From NCBI GenBank assembly GCA_964019135.1, contig OZ025250.1, positions 54,311,357 through 54,375,356 on the forward strand: a DNA stretch of 64,000 bases, read 5' to 3'. Numbering within the stretch: position 1 is the first letter of the stretch; every line of letters starts with the position of its first letter. The stretch comes from Arenicola marina (taxonomy: Eukaryota > Annelida > Polychaeta > Arenicolidae). The notes beneath the pieces were generated by a model that was given only the letters and a program-made list of their open reading frames with translations, did not search any database and had not been told where the DNA came from. The position numbers and the translations under genes were made by a program. Shown piece by piece: positions 46,601 to 60,290 of the stretch.

Positions 46601-46687
46601 AGGTTCTACCCCCTGTACCTAAAGCCTGAGGATAGTACAGATGTGGCAATAACATAGCGGGCGGCCCTGATCCACAAGGGAGGTGAG
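37654..46687. repeat. 9034-bp tandem duplication, copy 1
   Basis: Sequence from 37654 is repeated at 46688 with near-complete identity (for example CGAGCGCACTCTACC after 37681 and after 46715; other paired landmarks at 38025/47059 and 39490/48524). The match holds to 46604/55638. Within this copy, smaller duplications are visible, for example CTCGAGCGCAATC at 40851 and 42043 (1192 bp apart). Confidence 0.9.
43940..44160. repeat. Run of 80-bp short satellite units
   Basis: Here the 139-bp unit is replaced by an 80-bp form that joins GAAATGCAG directly to GTTCTACCCCCTG, losing about 59 bp that include the telomere-like hexamers and GGTACC. The same short form occurs singly at many places (for example 33331, 39812, 42548) and repeats in all larger copies. 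Confidence 0.85.
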
Positions 46688-49600
46688 GCGGCGGGTGAAA
46701 AAGAGGGAACCTAACCCTGACGCCAACCCAACCTCGAGCGCACTCTACCCCCTGTACCTAAACCCTAAGGATAGTACAGATGTGGCCTTGACAGAGCGGG
46801 CGGCCCTTATCCACAAGGGAGGTGAGGCGGCGGGTGAAAAATAGGGTACCTAACCCTGACGCCAACCCGACGCCGAGCGCAATCTACCCCCTGTACCTAA
46901 ACCCCAAAGGATAGTACTGATGTCGCATTGACAGAGCGGGCGGCCGTGAACCGAAATGCAGGTTAGGCTGCGGGTGAGAAAGAGGGTACCTAACCCTGAC
47001 CCCAACACAACCCCGAGCGCAATCTACCCCCTGTGCCTAAACCCTAAGGATAGTACTGATGTGGCATTGGCAGAGCGGGCGGCCGTTACCCGAAATGCAG
47101 GTGATGCGGCGGTTGAAGAGGGTATCTAACCCTGACCCCAACCCGACCCCGAGCGCAATCTACCCCCTGTACCTAAACCCTAAAGATAGTGCTGATGTGG
47201 CATTGACAGAGCGGGCGGCCGTGAACCGAAATGCAGGTTAGGCGGCCGGTGAAGAAGAGGGTACCTAACCCTGACCCCAACCCGACCCCGAGCGCAATCT
47301 ACCCCCTGTGCCTAAACCCTAAGGATAGTACAGATGTGGCATTGACAGAGCGGGCGGCCGTTGCCCGAAATGCAGGTGTGGCGGCGGGTGAAAAAGAGGG
47401 TACCTAACCCTGACCCCAACCCGACCCTGAGCGCAATCTACCCCTGTACCTAAACCCTAAGGATAGTACAGATGTGGCATTGACAGAGCGGGCGGCCGTT
47501 ACCCGAAATGCAGGTTCTACCCCCTGTACCTAAAGCCTGAGGATAGTACAGATGTGGCATTAACATAGCGGGCGGCCCTTATCCACAAGGGAGGTGAGGC
47601 GGCGGGTGAAAAAGAGGGTACGTAACCCTGACCCCAACCCGACCCCGAGCGCAATCTACCCCCTGTACCTAAACCCTAAGGATAGTACAGATGTGGCATT
47701 GACAGAGCGGGCGGCCGTTACCCGAAATGCAGGTGTAGCGGCGGGAGAAAAAGAGGGTACCTCACCCTGACCCCAACCCGACCCCGAGCGCAATCTACCC
47801 CCTGTACCTAAACCCTAAGGATAGTACAGATGTGGCGTTGACAGACCGGGCAGCCGTTACCCGAAATGCAGGTGTAGCGGCGAGTGAGAAAGAGGGTACC
47901 TAACCCTGACCCCAACCCGACCCCGAGCGCAATCTACCCCCTGTACCTAAACCCCAAAGGAGAGTACTGATGTGTCATTGACAGAGCGGGCGGCCGTGAA
48001 CCGAAATGCAGGTGAGGCGGCGGTTCAAGAGGGTACCTAACCCTGACCCCAACCCGACCCCGAGCGCAATCTACCCCCTGTACCTAAACCCCAAAGGAGA
48101 GTACTGATGTGGCATTGACAGAGCGGGCGGCCGTGAACCGAAATGCAGGTTAGGCTGCGGGTGAGAAAGAGGGTACCTAACACTGACCCCAAAACAACCC
48201 CGAGCGCAATCTATCCCCTGTGCCTAAGCCCTAAGGATAGTACTGATGTGGCATTGACAGAGCGGGCGGCCGTGAACCGAAATGCAGGTTATGCGGCCGG
48301 TGAAGTAGAGGGTACCTAACCCTGACCCCAACCCGACCCCGAGCGCAATCTACCCCCTGTGCTTAAACCCTAAGGATAGTACAGATGTGGCATTGAAAGA
48401 GCGGGCGGCCGTTACCCGAAATGCAGGTTAGGCTGCGGGTGAAAACGAGGGTACCTAACCCTGACCCCAACCCGACCCCGAGCGCAAGCTATCCCCTGTA
48501 CATAAACCCTAAGGATAGTACAGATGTGTCATAGAAAGAGCGGGCGGCCGTTACCCGAAATGCAGGAGTGGCGGCGGGAGAAAAAGAGGGTACCTAACCC
48601 TGACCACAACGAGACCCCGAGCGCAAGCTACCCCCTGTACCTAAACCCAAAGGATAGTACAGATGTGGCATTGACAGAGCGGCCGGCCATTACCCGAAAT
48701 GCAGGTGAGGCGGCGGGTGAAAAAGAGGGTACCTAACCCTGACCCCAACCCGACCCTGAGCGCAATCTACCCCCTGTACCTAAACCCTTAGGATAGTACA
48801 GATGTGGCATTGACAGAGCGGGCGGCCGTTACCCGAAATGCAGGTTCTACCCCCTGTACCTAAACCCTAAGGATAGTACAGATGTGGCATTGAAAGAGCG
48901 GGCGGCCGTTGCCCGAAATGCAGGTGTGGCGGCGGGTGAAAAAGAGGGTACCTAACCCCGACCCCAACCCGACCCTGAGCGCAATCTACCCCTGTACCTA
49001 AACCCTAAGGATAGTACAGATGTGGCATTGACAGAGCGGGCGGCCGTTACCCGAAATGCAGGTTCTACCCGCTGTACCTAAAGCCTGAGGATAGTACAGA
49101 TGTGGCATTAACATAGCGGGCGGCCCTTATCCACAAGGGAGGTGAGGCGGCGGGTGAAAAAGAGGGTACCTAACCCTGACCCCAACCCGACCCCGAGCGC
49201 AATCTACCCCCTGTACCTAAACCCTAAGGATAGTACAGATGTGGCATTGACAGAGCGGGCGGCCGTTACCCGAAATGCAGGTGTAGCGGCGGGAGAAAAA
49301 GAGGGTACCTAACCCTGACCCCAACCCGACCCCGAGCGCAATCTACCCCCTGTACCTAAACCCCAAAGGAGAGTACTGATGTGGCATTGACAGAGCGGGC
49401 GGCCGTGAACCGAAATGCAGGTAAGGCGGCGGTTTAAGAGGGTACCTAACCCTGACCCCAACCCGACCCCGAGCGCAATCTACCCCCTGTACCTAAACCC
49501 CAAGGATATTACAGATGTGGCATTCACAGAGCGGGCGGCCATTACCCGAAATGCAGGTGTAGCGGCGGGTGAAAAAGAGGGTACCTAACCCTGACCCCAA

Positions 49601-52600
49601 TCCGAACCCGAGCGCAATCTACCACCTGTACCTAAACCCTGAGGATAGTACTGATGTGGCATTGACAGAGCGGGCGGCCGTGAAGCGAAATGCAGGTTAG
49701 GCTGTGGGTGAAAAGGAGGGTACCTAACCCTGACCCCAACCCGAACCCGAGCGCAATCTACCTCCTGTACCTAAACCCTAAGGATAGTACTAATGTAGCT
49801 TTGACAGAGCGGGCGGCCGTTACCCGAAATGCATGTGTAGCGGCGGGTGAAAAAGAGGGTACCTAACCCTGACGCCAACCCAACCTCGAGCGCAATCTAC
49901 CCCCTGTACCTAAACCCTAAGGATAGTACAGATGTGACCTTGACAGAGCGGGCGGCCCTTACCCGAAATGCAGGTTAGGCTGCGGGTGAAAACGAGGGTA
50001 CCTAACCCTGACCCCAACCCGACCCCGAGCGCAAGCTATCCCCTGTACATAAACCCTAAGGATAGTACAGATGTGTCATTGACAGAGCGGGCGGCCGTTA
50101 CCCGAAATGCAGGAGTGGCGGCGGGAGAAAAAGAGGGTACCTAACCCTGACCACAACGAGACCCCGAGCGCAAGCTACCCCCTGTACCTAAACCCTAAGG
50201 ATAGTACAGATGTGGCATTGACAGAGCGGGCGGCCGTTGCCCGAAATGCAGGTGTGGCGGCGGGTGAAAAAGAGGGTACCTAACCCTGACCCCTTCCCGA
50301 CCCTGAGCGCAATCTACCCCTGTACCTAAACCCTAAGGATAGTACAGATGTGGCATTGACAGAGCGGGCGGCCGTTACCCGAAATGCAGGTTCTACCCCC
50401 TGTACCTAAAGCCTGAGGATAGTACAGATGTGGCAATAACATAGCGGGCGTCCCTGATCCACAAGGGAGGTGAGGCGGCGGGTGAAAAATAGGGTACCTA
50501 ACCTTGACCCCAACCCGACCCCGAGCGCAATCTACCCCCTGTACCTAAACCCTAAGGATAGTACAGATGTGGCATTGACAGAGCGGGCGGCCGTTACCCG
50601 AAATGCAGGTGTAGCGGCGGGAGAAAAGGAGGGTACCTAACCCTGACCCCAACCCGACCCCGAGCGCAATCTACCCCCTGTACCTAAACCCTAAGGATAG
50701 TACAGATGTGGCGTTGACAGACCGGGCAGCCGTTACCCGAAATGCAGGTGTAGCGGCGAGTGAGAAAGCGGGTACCTAACCCTGACCCCAACCCGACCCC
50801 GAGCGCAATCTACCCCCTGTACCTAAACCCCAAAGGAGAGTACTGATGTGGCATTGACAGAGCGGGCGGCCGTGAAGCGAAATGCAGGTTAGGCTGTGGG
50901 TGAAAAGGAGGGTACCTAACCCTGACCCCAACCCGAACCCGAGCGCAATCTACCTCCTGTACCTAAACCCTAAGGATAGTACTAATGTAGCTTTGACAGA
51001 GCGGGCGGCCGTTACCCGAAATGCATGTGTAGCGGCGGGTGAAAAAGAGGGTACCTAACCCTGACGCCAACCCAACCTCGAGCGCAATCTACCCCCTGTA
51101 CCTAAGCCCTAAGGATAGTACAGATGTGACCTTGACAGAGCGGGCGGCCCTTACGCGAAATGCAGGTTAGGCTGCGGGTGAAAACGAGGGTACCTAACCC
51201 TGACCCCAACCCGACCCCGAGCGCAAGCTATCCCCTGTACATAAACCCTAAGGATAGTACAGATGTGTCATTGACAGAGCGGGCGGCCGTTACCCGAAAT
51301 GCAGGAGTGACGGCGGGAGAAAAAGAGGGTACCTAACCCTGACCACAACGAGACCTCGAGCGCAAGCTACCCCCTGTACCTAAACCCTAAGGATAGTACA
51401 GATGTGGCATTGACAGAGCGGGCGGCCGTTGCCCGAAATGCAGGTGTGGCGGCGGGTGAAAAAGAGGGTACCTAACCCTGACCCCAACCCGACCCTGAGC
51501 GCAATCTACCCCTGTACCTAAACCCTAAGGATAGTACAGATGTGGCATTGACAGAGCGGGCGGCCGTTACCCGAAATGCAGGTTCTACCCCCTGTACCTA
51601 AAGCCTGAGGATAGTACAGATGTGGCATTAACATAGCGGGCGGCCCTTATCCACAAGGGAGGTGAGGCGGCGGGTGAAAAATAGGGTACCTAACCTTGAC
51701 CCCAACCCGACCCCGAGCGCAATCTACCCCCTGTACCTAAACCCTAAGGATAGTACAGATGTGGCATTGACAGAGCGGGCGGCCGTTACCCGAAATGCAG
51801 GTGTAGCGGCGGGAGAAAAAGAGGGTACCTAACCCTGACCCCAACCCGACCCCGAGCGCAATCTACCCCCTGTACCTAAACCCTAAGGATAGTACAGATG
51901 TGGCGTTGACAGACCGGGCAGCCGTTACCCGAAATGCAGGTGTAGCGGCGAGTGAGAAAGCGGGTACCTAACCCTGACCCCAACCCGACCCCGAGCGCAA
52001 TCTACCCCCTGTACCTAAACCCCAAAGGAGAGTACTGATGTGGCATTGACAGAGCGGGCGGCCGTGAACCGAAATGCAGGTGAGGCGGCGGTTCAAGAGG
52101 GTACCTAACCGTGACCCCAACCCGACCCCGAGCGCAATCTACCCCCTGTACCTAAACCCCAAGGATATTACAGATGTGGCATTCACAGAGCGGGCGGCCA
52201 TTACCCGAAATGCAGGTGTAGCGGCGGGTGAAAAAGAGGGTACCTAACCCTGACCCCAATCCGAACCCGAGCGCAATCTACCACCTGTACCTAAACCCTG
52301 AGGATAGTACTGATGTGGCATTGACAGAGCGGGCGGCCGTGAACCGAAATGCAGGTTAGGCTGTGGGTGAAAAGGAGGGTACCTAACCCTGACCCCAACC
52401 CGAACCCGAGCGCAATCTACCTCCTGTACCTAAACCCTAAGGATAGTACTAATGTAGCTTTGACAGAGCGGGCGGCCGTTACCCGAAATGCATGTGTAGC
52501 GGCGGGTGAAAAAGAGGGTACCTAACCCTGACGCCAACCCAACCTCGAGCGCAATCTACCCCATGTACCTAAACCCTAAGGATAGTACAGATGTGACCTT

Positions 52601-55600
52601 GACAGAGCGGGCGGCCCTTACCCGAAATGCAGGTTAGGCTGCGGGTGAAAACGAGGGTACCTAACCCTGACCCCAACCCGACCCCGAGCGCAAGCTATCC
52701 CCTGTACATAAACCCTAAGGATAGTACAGATGTGTCATTGACAGAGCGGGCGGCCGTTACCCGAAATGCAGGAGTGGCGGCGGGAGAAAAAGAGGGTACC
52801 TAACCCTGACCACAACGAGACCCCGAGCGCAAGCTACCCCCTGTACCTAAACCCTAAGGATAGTACAGATGTGGCATTGACAGAGCGGCCGGCCATTACC
52901 CGAAATGCAGGTGTAGCGGCGGGTGAAAAAGAGGGTACCTAACCCTGACCCCAACCCGACCCTGAGCGCAATCTACCCCCTTTACCTAAACCCTAAGGAT
53001 AGTACAGATGTGGCATTGACAGAGCGGGCGGCCGTTACCCGAAATGCAGGTTCTACCCCCTGTACCTAAACCCTAAGGATAGTACAGATGTGGCATTGAC
53101 AGAGCGGGCGGCCGTTACCCGAAATGCAGGTTCTACCCCCTGTACCTAAACCCTAAGGATAGTACAGATGTGTCATTGACAGAGCGGGCGGCCGTTGCCC
53201 GAAATGCAGGTGTGGCGGCGGGTGAAACAGAGGGTACCTAACCCTGACCCCAACCCGACCCTGAGCGCAATCTACCCCTGTACCTAAACCCTAAGGATAG
53301 TACAGATGTGGCATTGACAGAGCGGGCGGCCGTTACCCGAAATGCAGGTTCTACCCCCTGTACCTAAAGCCTGAGGATAGTACAGATGTGGCATTAACAT
53401 AGCGGGCGGCCCTTATCCACAAGGGAGGTGAGGCGGCGGGTGAAAAATAGGGTACCTAACCCTGACCCCAACCCGACCCTGAGCGCAATCTACCCCCTGT
53501 ACCTAAACCCTAAGGATAGTACAGATGTGGCATTGACAGAGCGGGCGGCCGTTACCCGAAATGCAGGTGTAGCGGCGGGAGAAAAAGAGGGTACCTAACC
53601 CTGACCCCAACCCGACCCCGAGCGCAATCTACCCCCTGTACCTAAACCCTAAGGATAGTACAGATGTGGCGTTGACAGACTGGGCAGCCGTTACCCGAAA
53701 TGCAGGTGTAGCGGCGAGTGAGAAAGAGGGTACCTAACCCTGACCCCAACCCGACCCCGAGCGCAATCTACCCCCTGTAGCTAAACCCTAAGGATGGTAC
53801 AGATGTGGCATTGAGAGAGCGGGCGGCCGTTACCCGAAATGCAGGTTCTACCCCCTGTACCTAAACCTTAAGGATAGTACAGATGTGGCATTGACAGAGC
53901 GGGCGGCCATTACCCGAAATGCAGGTGTGGCGGCGGGTGAAAAAGAGGGTACCTAACCCTGACCCCAACCCGACCCTGAGCGCAATCTACCACCTGTACC
54001 TAAACCCTAAGGATAGTACAGATGTGGCATTGACAGAGCGGGCGGCCGTTACCCGAAATGCAGGTTCTACCCCCTGTACCTAAACCCTGAGGATAGTACA
54101 GATGTGGCATTAACATAGCGGGCGGCCCTTATCCACAAGGGAGGTGAGGCGGCGGGTGAAAAATAGGGTACCTAACCCTGACCACAACCCGACCCCGAGC
54201 GCAATCTACCCCCTGTACCTAAACCCTATGGATAGTACAGATGTGGCATTGACAGAGCGGGCGGCCGTGAACCGAAATTCAGGTTAGGCGGCGGGAGAAA
54301 AAGAGGGTACCTAACCCTGACCCCAACCCGACCCCGAGCGCAATCTACCCCCTGTACCTAAACCCTAAGGATAGTACAGATGTGGCGTTGACAGACCGGG
54401 CAGCCGTTACCCGAAATGCAGGTGTAGGGGCGGGTGAGAAAGAGGGTACCTAACCCTGACCCCAACCCGACCCCGAGCGCAATCTACCCCCTGTACCTAA
54501 ACCCTAAGGATAGTACAGATGTGGCATTGACAGAGCGGGCGGCCGTTACCCGAAATGCAGGTTCTACCCCCTGTACCTAAACCCTGAGGATAGTACAGAT
54601 GTGGCATTAACATAGCGGGCGGCCCTTATCCACAAGGGAGGTGAGGCGGCGGGTGAAAAATAGGGTACCTAACCCTGACCACAACCCGACCCCGAGCGCA
54701 ATCTACCCCCTGTACCTAAACCCTATGGATAGTACAGATGTGGCATTGACAGAGCGGGCGGCCGTGAACCGAAATTCAGGTTAGGCGGCGGGAGAAAAAG
54801 AGGGTACCTAACCCTGACCCCAACCCGACCCCGAGCGCAATCTACCCCCTGTACCTAAACCCTAAGGATAGTACAGATGTGGCGTTGACAGACCGGGCAG
54901 CAGTTACCCGAAATGCAGGTGATGCGGCGGTTGAAGAGGGTATCTAACCCTGACCCCAAACCGACGCCGAGCGCAATCTACCCCCTGTACCTAAACCCCA
55001 AAGGATAGTACTGATGTCGCATTGACAGAGCGGGCGGCCGTGAACCGAAACAACCCCGAGCGCAATCTATCCCCTGTGCCTAAGCCCTAAGGATAGTACT
55101 GATGTGGCATTGGCAGAGCGGGCGGCCGTTACCCGAAATGCAGGTGATGCGGCGGTTGAAGAGGGTATCTAACCCTGACCCCAAACCGACGCCGAGCGCA
55201 ATCTACCCCCTGTACCTAAACCCTAAGGATAGTACAGATGTGGCATTGACAGAGCGGGCGGCCGTTGCCCGAAATGCAGGTGTGGCGGCGGGTGAAAAAG
55301 AGGGTACCTAACCCTGACCCCTTCCCGACCCTGAGCGCAATCTACCCCTGTACCTAAACCCTAAGGATAGTACAGATGTGGCATTGACAGAGCGGGCGGC
55401 CGTTACCCGAAATGCAGGTTCTACCCCCTGTACCTAAAGCCTGAGGATAGTACAGATGTGGCAATAACATAGCGGGCGGCCCTGATCCACAAGGGAGGTG
55501 AGGCGGCGGGTGAAAAATAGGGTACCTAACCTTGACCCCAACCCGACCCCGAGCGCAATCTACCCCCTGTACCTAAACCCTAAGGATAGTACAGATGTGG

Positions 55601-55638
55601 CATTGACAGAGCGGGCGGCCGTTACCCGAAATGCAGGT
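46688..55638. repeat. 9034-bp tandem duplication, copy 2
   Basis: This copy is nearly base-for-base identical to 37654-46604. One visible difference is T at 50451 where copy 1 has G. The right part (from 50175) was itself duplicated again to the right. Confidence 0.9.
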
Positions 55639-58600
55639 GTAGCGGCGGGAGAAAAGGAGGGTACCTAACCCTGACCCCAACCCGACCCCGAGCGCAATCT
55701 ACCCCCTGTACCTAAACCCTAAGGATAGTACAGATGTGGCGTTGACAGACCGGGCAGCCGTTACCCGAAATGCAGGTGTAGCGGCGAGTGAGAAAGCGGG
55801 TACCTAACCCTGACCCCAACCCGACCCCGAGCGCAATCTACCCCCTGTACCTAAACCCCAAAGGAGAGTACTGATGTGGCATTGACAGAGCGGGCGGCCG
55901 TGAAGCGAAATGCAGGTTAGGCTGTGGGTGAAAAGGAGGGTACCTAACCCTGACCCCAACCCGAACCCGAGCGCAATCTACCTCCTGTACCTAAACCCTA
56001 AGGATAGTACTAATGTAGCTTTGACAGAGCGGGCGGCCGTTACCCGAAATGCATGTGTAGCGGCGGGTGAAAAAGAGGGTACCTAACCCTGACGCCAACC
56101 CAACCTCGAGCGCAATCTACCCCCTGTACCTAAGCCCTAAGGATAGTACAGATGTGACCTTGACAGAGCGGGCGGCCCTTACGCGAAATGCAGGTTAGGC
56201 TGCGGGTGAAAACGAGGGTACCTAACTCTGACCCCAACCCGACCCCGAGCGCAAGCTATCCCCTGTACATAAACCCTAAGGATAGTACAGATGTGTCATT
56301 GACAGAGCGGGCGGCCGTTACCCGAAATGCAGGAGTGGCGGCGGGAGAAAAAGAGGGTACCTAACCCTGACCACAACGAGACCTCGAGCGCAAGCTACCC
56401 CCTGTACCTAAACCCTAAGGATAGTACAGATGTGGCATTGACAGAGCGGGCGGCCGTTGCCCGAAATGCAGGTGTGGCGGCGGGTGAAAAAGAGGGTACC
56501 TAACCCTGACCCCAACCCGACCCTGAGCGCAATCTACCCCTGTACCTAAACCCTAAGGATAGTACAGATGTGGCATTGACAGAGCGGGCGGCCGTTACCC
56601 GAAATGCAGGTTCTACCCCCTGTACCTAAAGCCTGAGGATAGTACAGATGTGGCATTAACATAGCGGGCGGCCCTTATCCACAAGGGAGGTGAGGCGGCG
56701 GGTGAAAAATAGGGTACCTAACCTTGACCCCAACCCGACCCCGAGCGCAATCTACCCCCTGTACCTAAACCCTACGGATAGTACAGATGTGGCATTGACA
56801 GAGCGGGCGGCCGTTACCCGAAATGCAGGTGTAGCGGCGGGAGAAAAAGAGGGTACCTAACCCTGACCCCAACCCGACCCCGAGCGCAATCTACCCCCTG
56901 TACCTAAACCCTAAGGATAGTACAGATGTGGCGTTGACAGACCGGGCAGCCGTTACCCGAAATGCAGGTGTAGCGGCGAGTGAGAAAGCGGGTACCTAAC
57001 CCTGACCCCAACCCGACCCCGAGCGCAATCTACCCCCTGTACCTAAACCCCAAAGGAGAGTACTGATGTGGCATTGACAGAGCGGGCGGCCGTGAACCGA
57101 AATGCAGGTGAGGCGGCGGTTCAAGAGGGTACCTAACCGTGACCCCAACCCGACCCCGAGCGCAATCTACCCCCTGTACCTAAACCCCAAGGATATTACA
57201 GATGTGGCATTCACAGAGCGGGCGGCCATTACCCGAAATGCAGGTGTAGCGGCGGGTGAAAAAGAGGGTACCTAACCCTGACCCCAATCCGAACCCGAGC
57301 GCAATCTACCACCTGTACCTAAACCCTGAGGATAGTACTGATGTGGCATTGACAGAGCGGGCGGCCGTGAACCGAAATGCAGGTTAGGCTGTGGGTGAAA
57401 AGGAGGGTACCTAACCCTGACCCCAACCCGAACCCGAGCGCAATCTACCTCCTGTACCTAAACCCTAAGGATAGTACTAATGTAGCTTTGACAGAGCGGG
57501 CGGCCGTTACCCGAAATGCATGTGTAGCGGCGGGTGAAAAAGAGGGTACCTAACCCTGACGCCAACCCAACCTCGAGCGCAATCTACCCCATGTACCTAA
57601 ACCCTAAGGATAGTACAGATGTGACCTTGACAGAGCGGGCGGCCCTTACCCGAAATGCAGGTTAGGCTGCGGGTGAAAACGAGGGTACCTAACCCTGACC
57701 CCAACCCGACCCCGAGCGCAAGCTATCCCCTGTACATAAACCCTAAGGATAGTACAGATGTGTCATTGACAGAGCGGGCGGCCGTTACCCGAAATGCAGG
57801 AGTGGCGGCGGGAGAAAAAGAGGGTACCTAACCCTGACCACAACGAGACCCCGAGCGCAAGCTACCCCCTGTACCTAAACCCTAAGGATAGTACAGATGT
57901 GGCATTGACAGAGCGGCCGGCCATTACCCGAAATGCAGGTGTAGCGGCGGGTGAAAAAGAGGGTACCTAACCCTGACCCCAACCCGACCCTGAGCGCAAT
58001 CTACCCCCTTTACCTAAACCCTAAGGATAGTACAGATGTGGCATTGACAGAGCGGGCGGCCGTTACCCGAAATGCAGGTTCTACCCCCTGTACCTAAACC
58101 CTAAGGATAGTACAGATGTGGCATTGACAGAGCGGGCGGCCGTTACCCGAAATGCAGGTTCTACCCCCTGTACCTAAACCCTAAGGATAGTACAGATGTG
58201 TCATTGACAGAGCGGGCGGCCGTTGCCCGAAATGCAGGTGTGGCGGCGGGTGAAACAGAGGGTACCTAACCCTGACCCCAACCCGACCCTGAGCGCAATC
58301 TACCCCTGTACCTAAACCCTAAGGATAGTACAGATGTGGCATTGACAGAGCGGGCGGCCGTTACCCGAAATGCAGGTTCTACCCCCTGTACCTAAAGCCT
58401 GAGGATAGTACAGATGTGGCATTAACATAGCGGGCGGCCCTTATCCACAAGGGAGGTGAGGCGGCGGGTGAAAAATAGGGTACCTAACCCTGACCCCAAC
58501 CCGACCCCGAGCGCAATCTACCCCCTGTACCTAAACCCTAAGGATAGTACAGATGTGGCATTGACAGAGCGGGCGGCCGTTACCCGAAATGCAGGTGTAG

Positions 58601-60290
58601 CGGCGGGAGAAAAAGAGGGTACCTAACCCTGACCCCAACCCGACCCCGAGCGCAATCTACCCCCTGTACCTAAACCCTAAGGATAGTACAGATGTGGCGT
58701 TGACAGACCGGGCAGCCGTTACCCGAAATGCAGGTGTAGCGGCGAGTGAGAAAGAGGGTACCTAACCCTGACCCCAACCCGACCCCGAGCGCAATCTACC
58801 CCCTGTAGCTAAACCCTAAGGATGGTACAGATGTGGCATTGAGAGAGCGGGCGGCCGTTACCCGAAATGCAGGTTCTACCCCCTGTACCTAAACCCTAAG
58901 GATAGTACAGATGTGGCATTGACAGAGCGGGCGGCCATTACCCGAAATGCAGGTGTGGCGGCGGGTGAAAAAGAGGGTACCTAACCCTGACCCCAACCCG
59001 ACCCTGAGCGCAATCTACCACCTGTACCTAAACCCTAAGGATAGTACAGATGTGGCATTGACAGAGCGGGCGGCCGTTACCCGAAATGCAGGTTCTACCC
59101 CCTGTACCTAAACCCTGAGGATAGTACAGATGTGGCATTAACATAGCGGGCGGCCCTTATCCACAAGGGAGGTGAGGCGGCGGGTGAAAAATAGGGTACC
59201 TAACCCTGACCACAACCCGACCCCGAGCGCAATCTACCCCCTGTACCTAAACCCTATGGATAGTACAGATGTGGCATTGACAGAGCGGGCGGCCGTGAAC
59301 CGAAATTCAGGTTAGGCGGCGGGAGAAAAAGAGGGTACCTAACCCTGACCCCAACCCGACCCCGAGCGCAATCTACCCCCTGTACCTAAACCCTAAGGAT
59401 AGTACAGATGTGGCGTTGACAGACCGGGCAGCCGTTACCCGAAATGCAGGTGTAGGGGCGGGTGAGAAAGAGGGTACCTAACCCTGACCCCAACCCGACC
59501 CCGAGCGCAATCTACCCCCTGTACCTAAACCCTAAGGATAGTACAGATGTGGCATTGACAGAGCGGGCGGCCGTTACCCGAAATGCAGGTTCTACCCCCT
59601 GTACCTAAACCCTGAGGATAGTACAGATGTGGCATTAACATAGCGGGCGGCCCTTATCCACAAGGGAGGTGAGGCGGCGGGTGAAAAATAGGGTACCTAA
59701 CCCTGACCACAACCCGACCCCGAGCGCAATCTACCCCCTGTACCTAAACCCTATGGATAGTACAGATGTGGCATTGACAGAGCGGGCGGCCGTGAACCGA
59801 AATTCAGGTTAGGCGGCGGGAGAAAAAGAGGGTACCTAACCCTGACCCCAACCCGACCCCGAGCGCAATCTACCCCCTGTACCTAAACCCTAAGGATAGT
59901 ACAGATGTGGCGTTGACAGACCGGGCAGCAGTTACCCGAAATGCAGGTGATGCGGCGGTTGAAGAGGGTATCTAACCCTGACCCCAAACCGACGCCGAGC
60001 GCAATCTACCCCCTGTACCTAAACCCCAAAGGATAGTACTGATGTCGCATTGACAGAGCGGGCGGCCGTGAACCGAAACAACCCCGAGCGCAATCTATCC
60101 CCTGTGCCTAAGCCCTAAGGATAGTACTGATGTGGCATTGGCAGAGCGGGCGGCCGTTACCCGAAATGCAGGTGATGCGGCGGTTGAAGAGGGTATCTAA
60201 CCCTGACCCCAAACCGACGCCGAGCGCAATCTACCCCCTGTACCTAAACCCTAAGGATAGTACAGATGTGGCATTGACAGAGCGGGCGGC
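55203..60290. repeat. 5028-bp tandem duplication of the preceding block
   Basis: It matches 50175-55262 at a constant offset of 5028 bp (for example TTCCCGACC at 50294 and 55322, and landmarks at 55102/60130). Several single-base differences exist (near 56226, 56338, 56775 and 58890), more than between the 9034-bp copies. Confidence 0.88.
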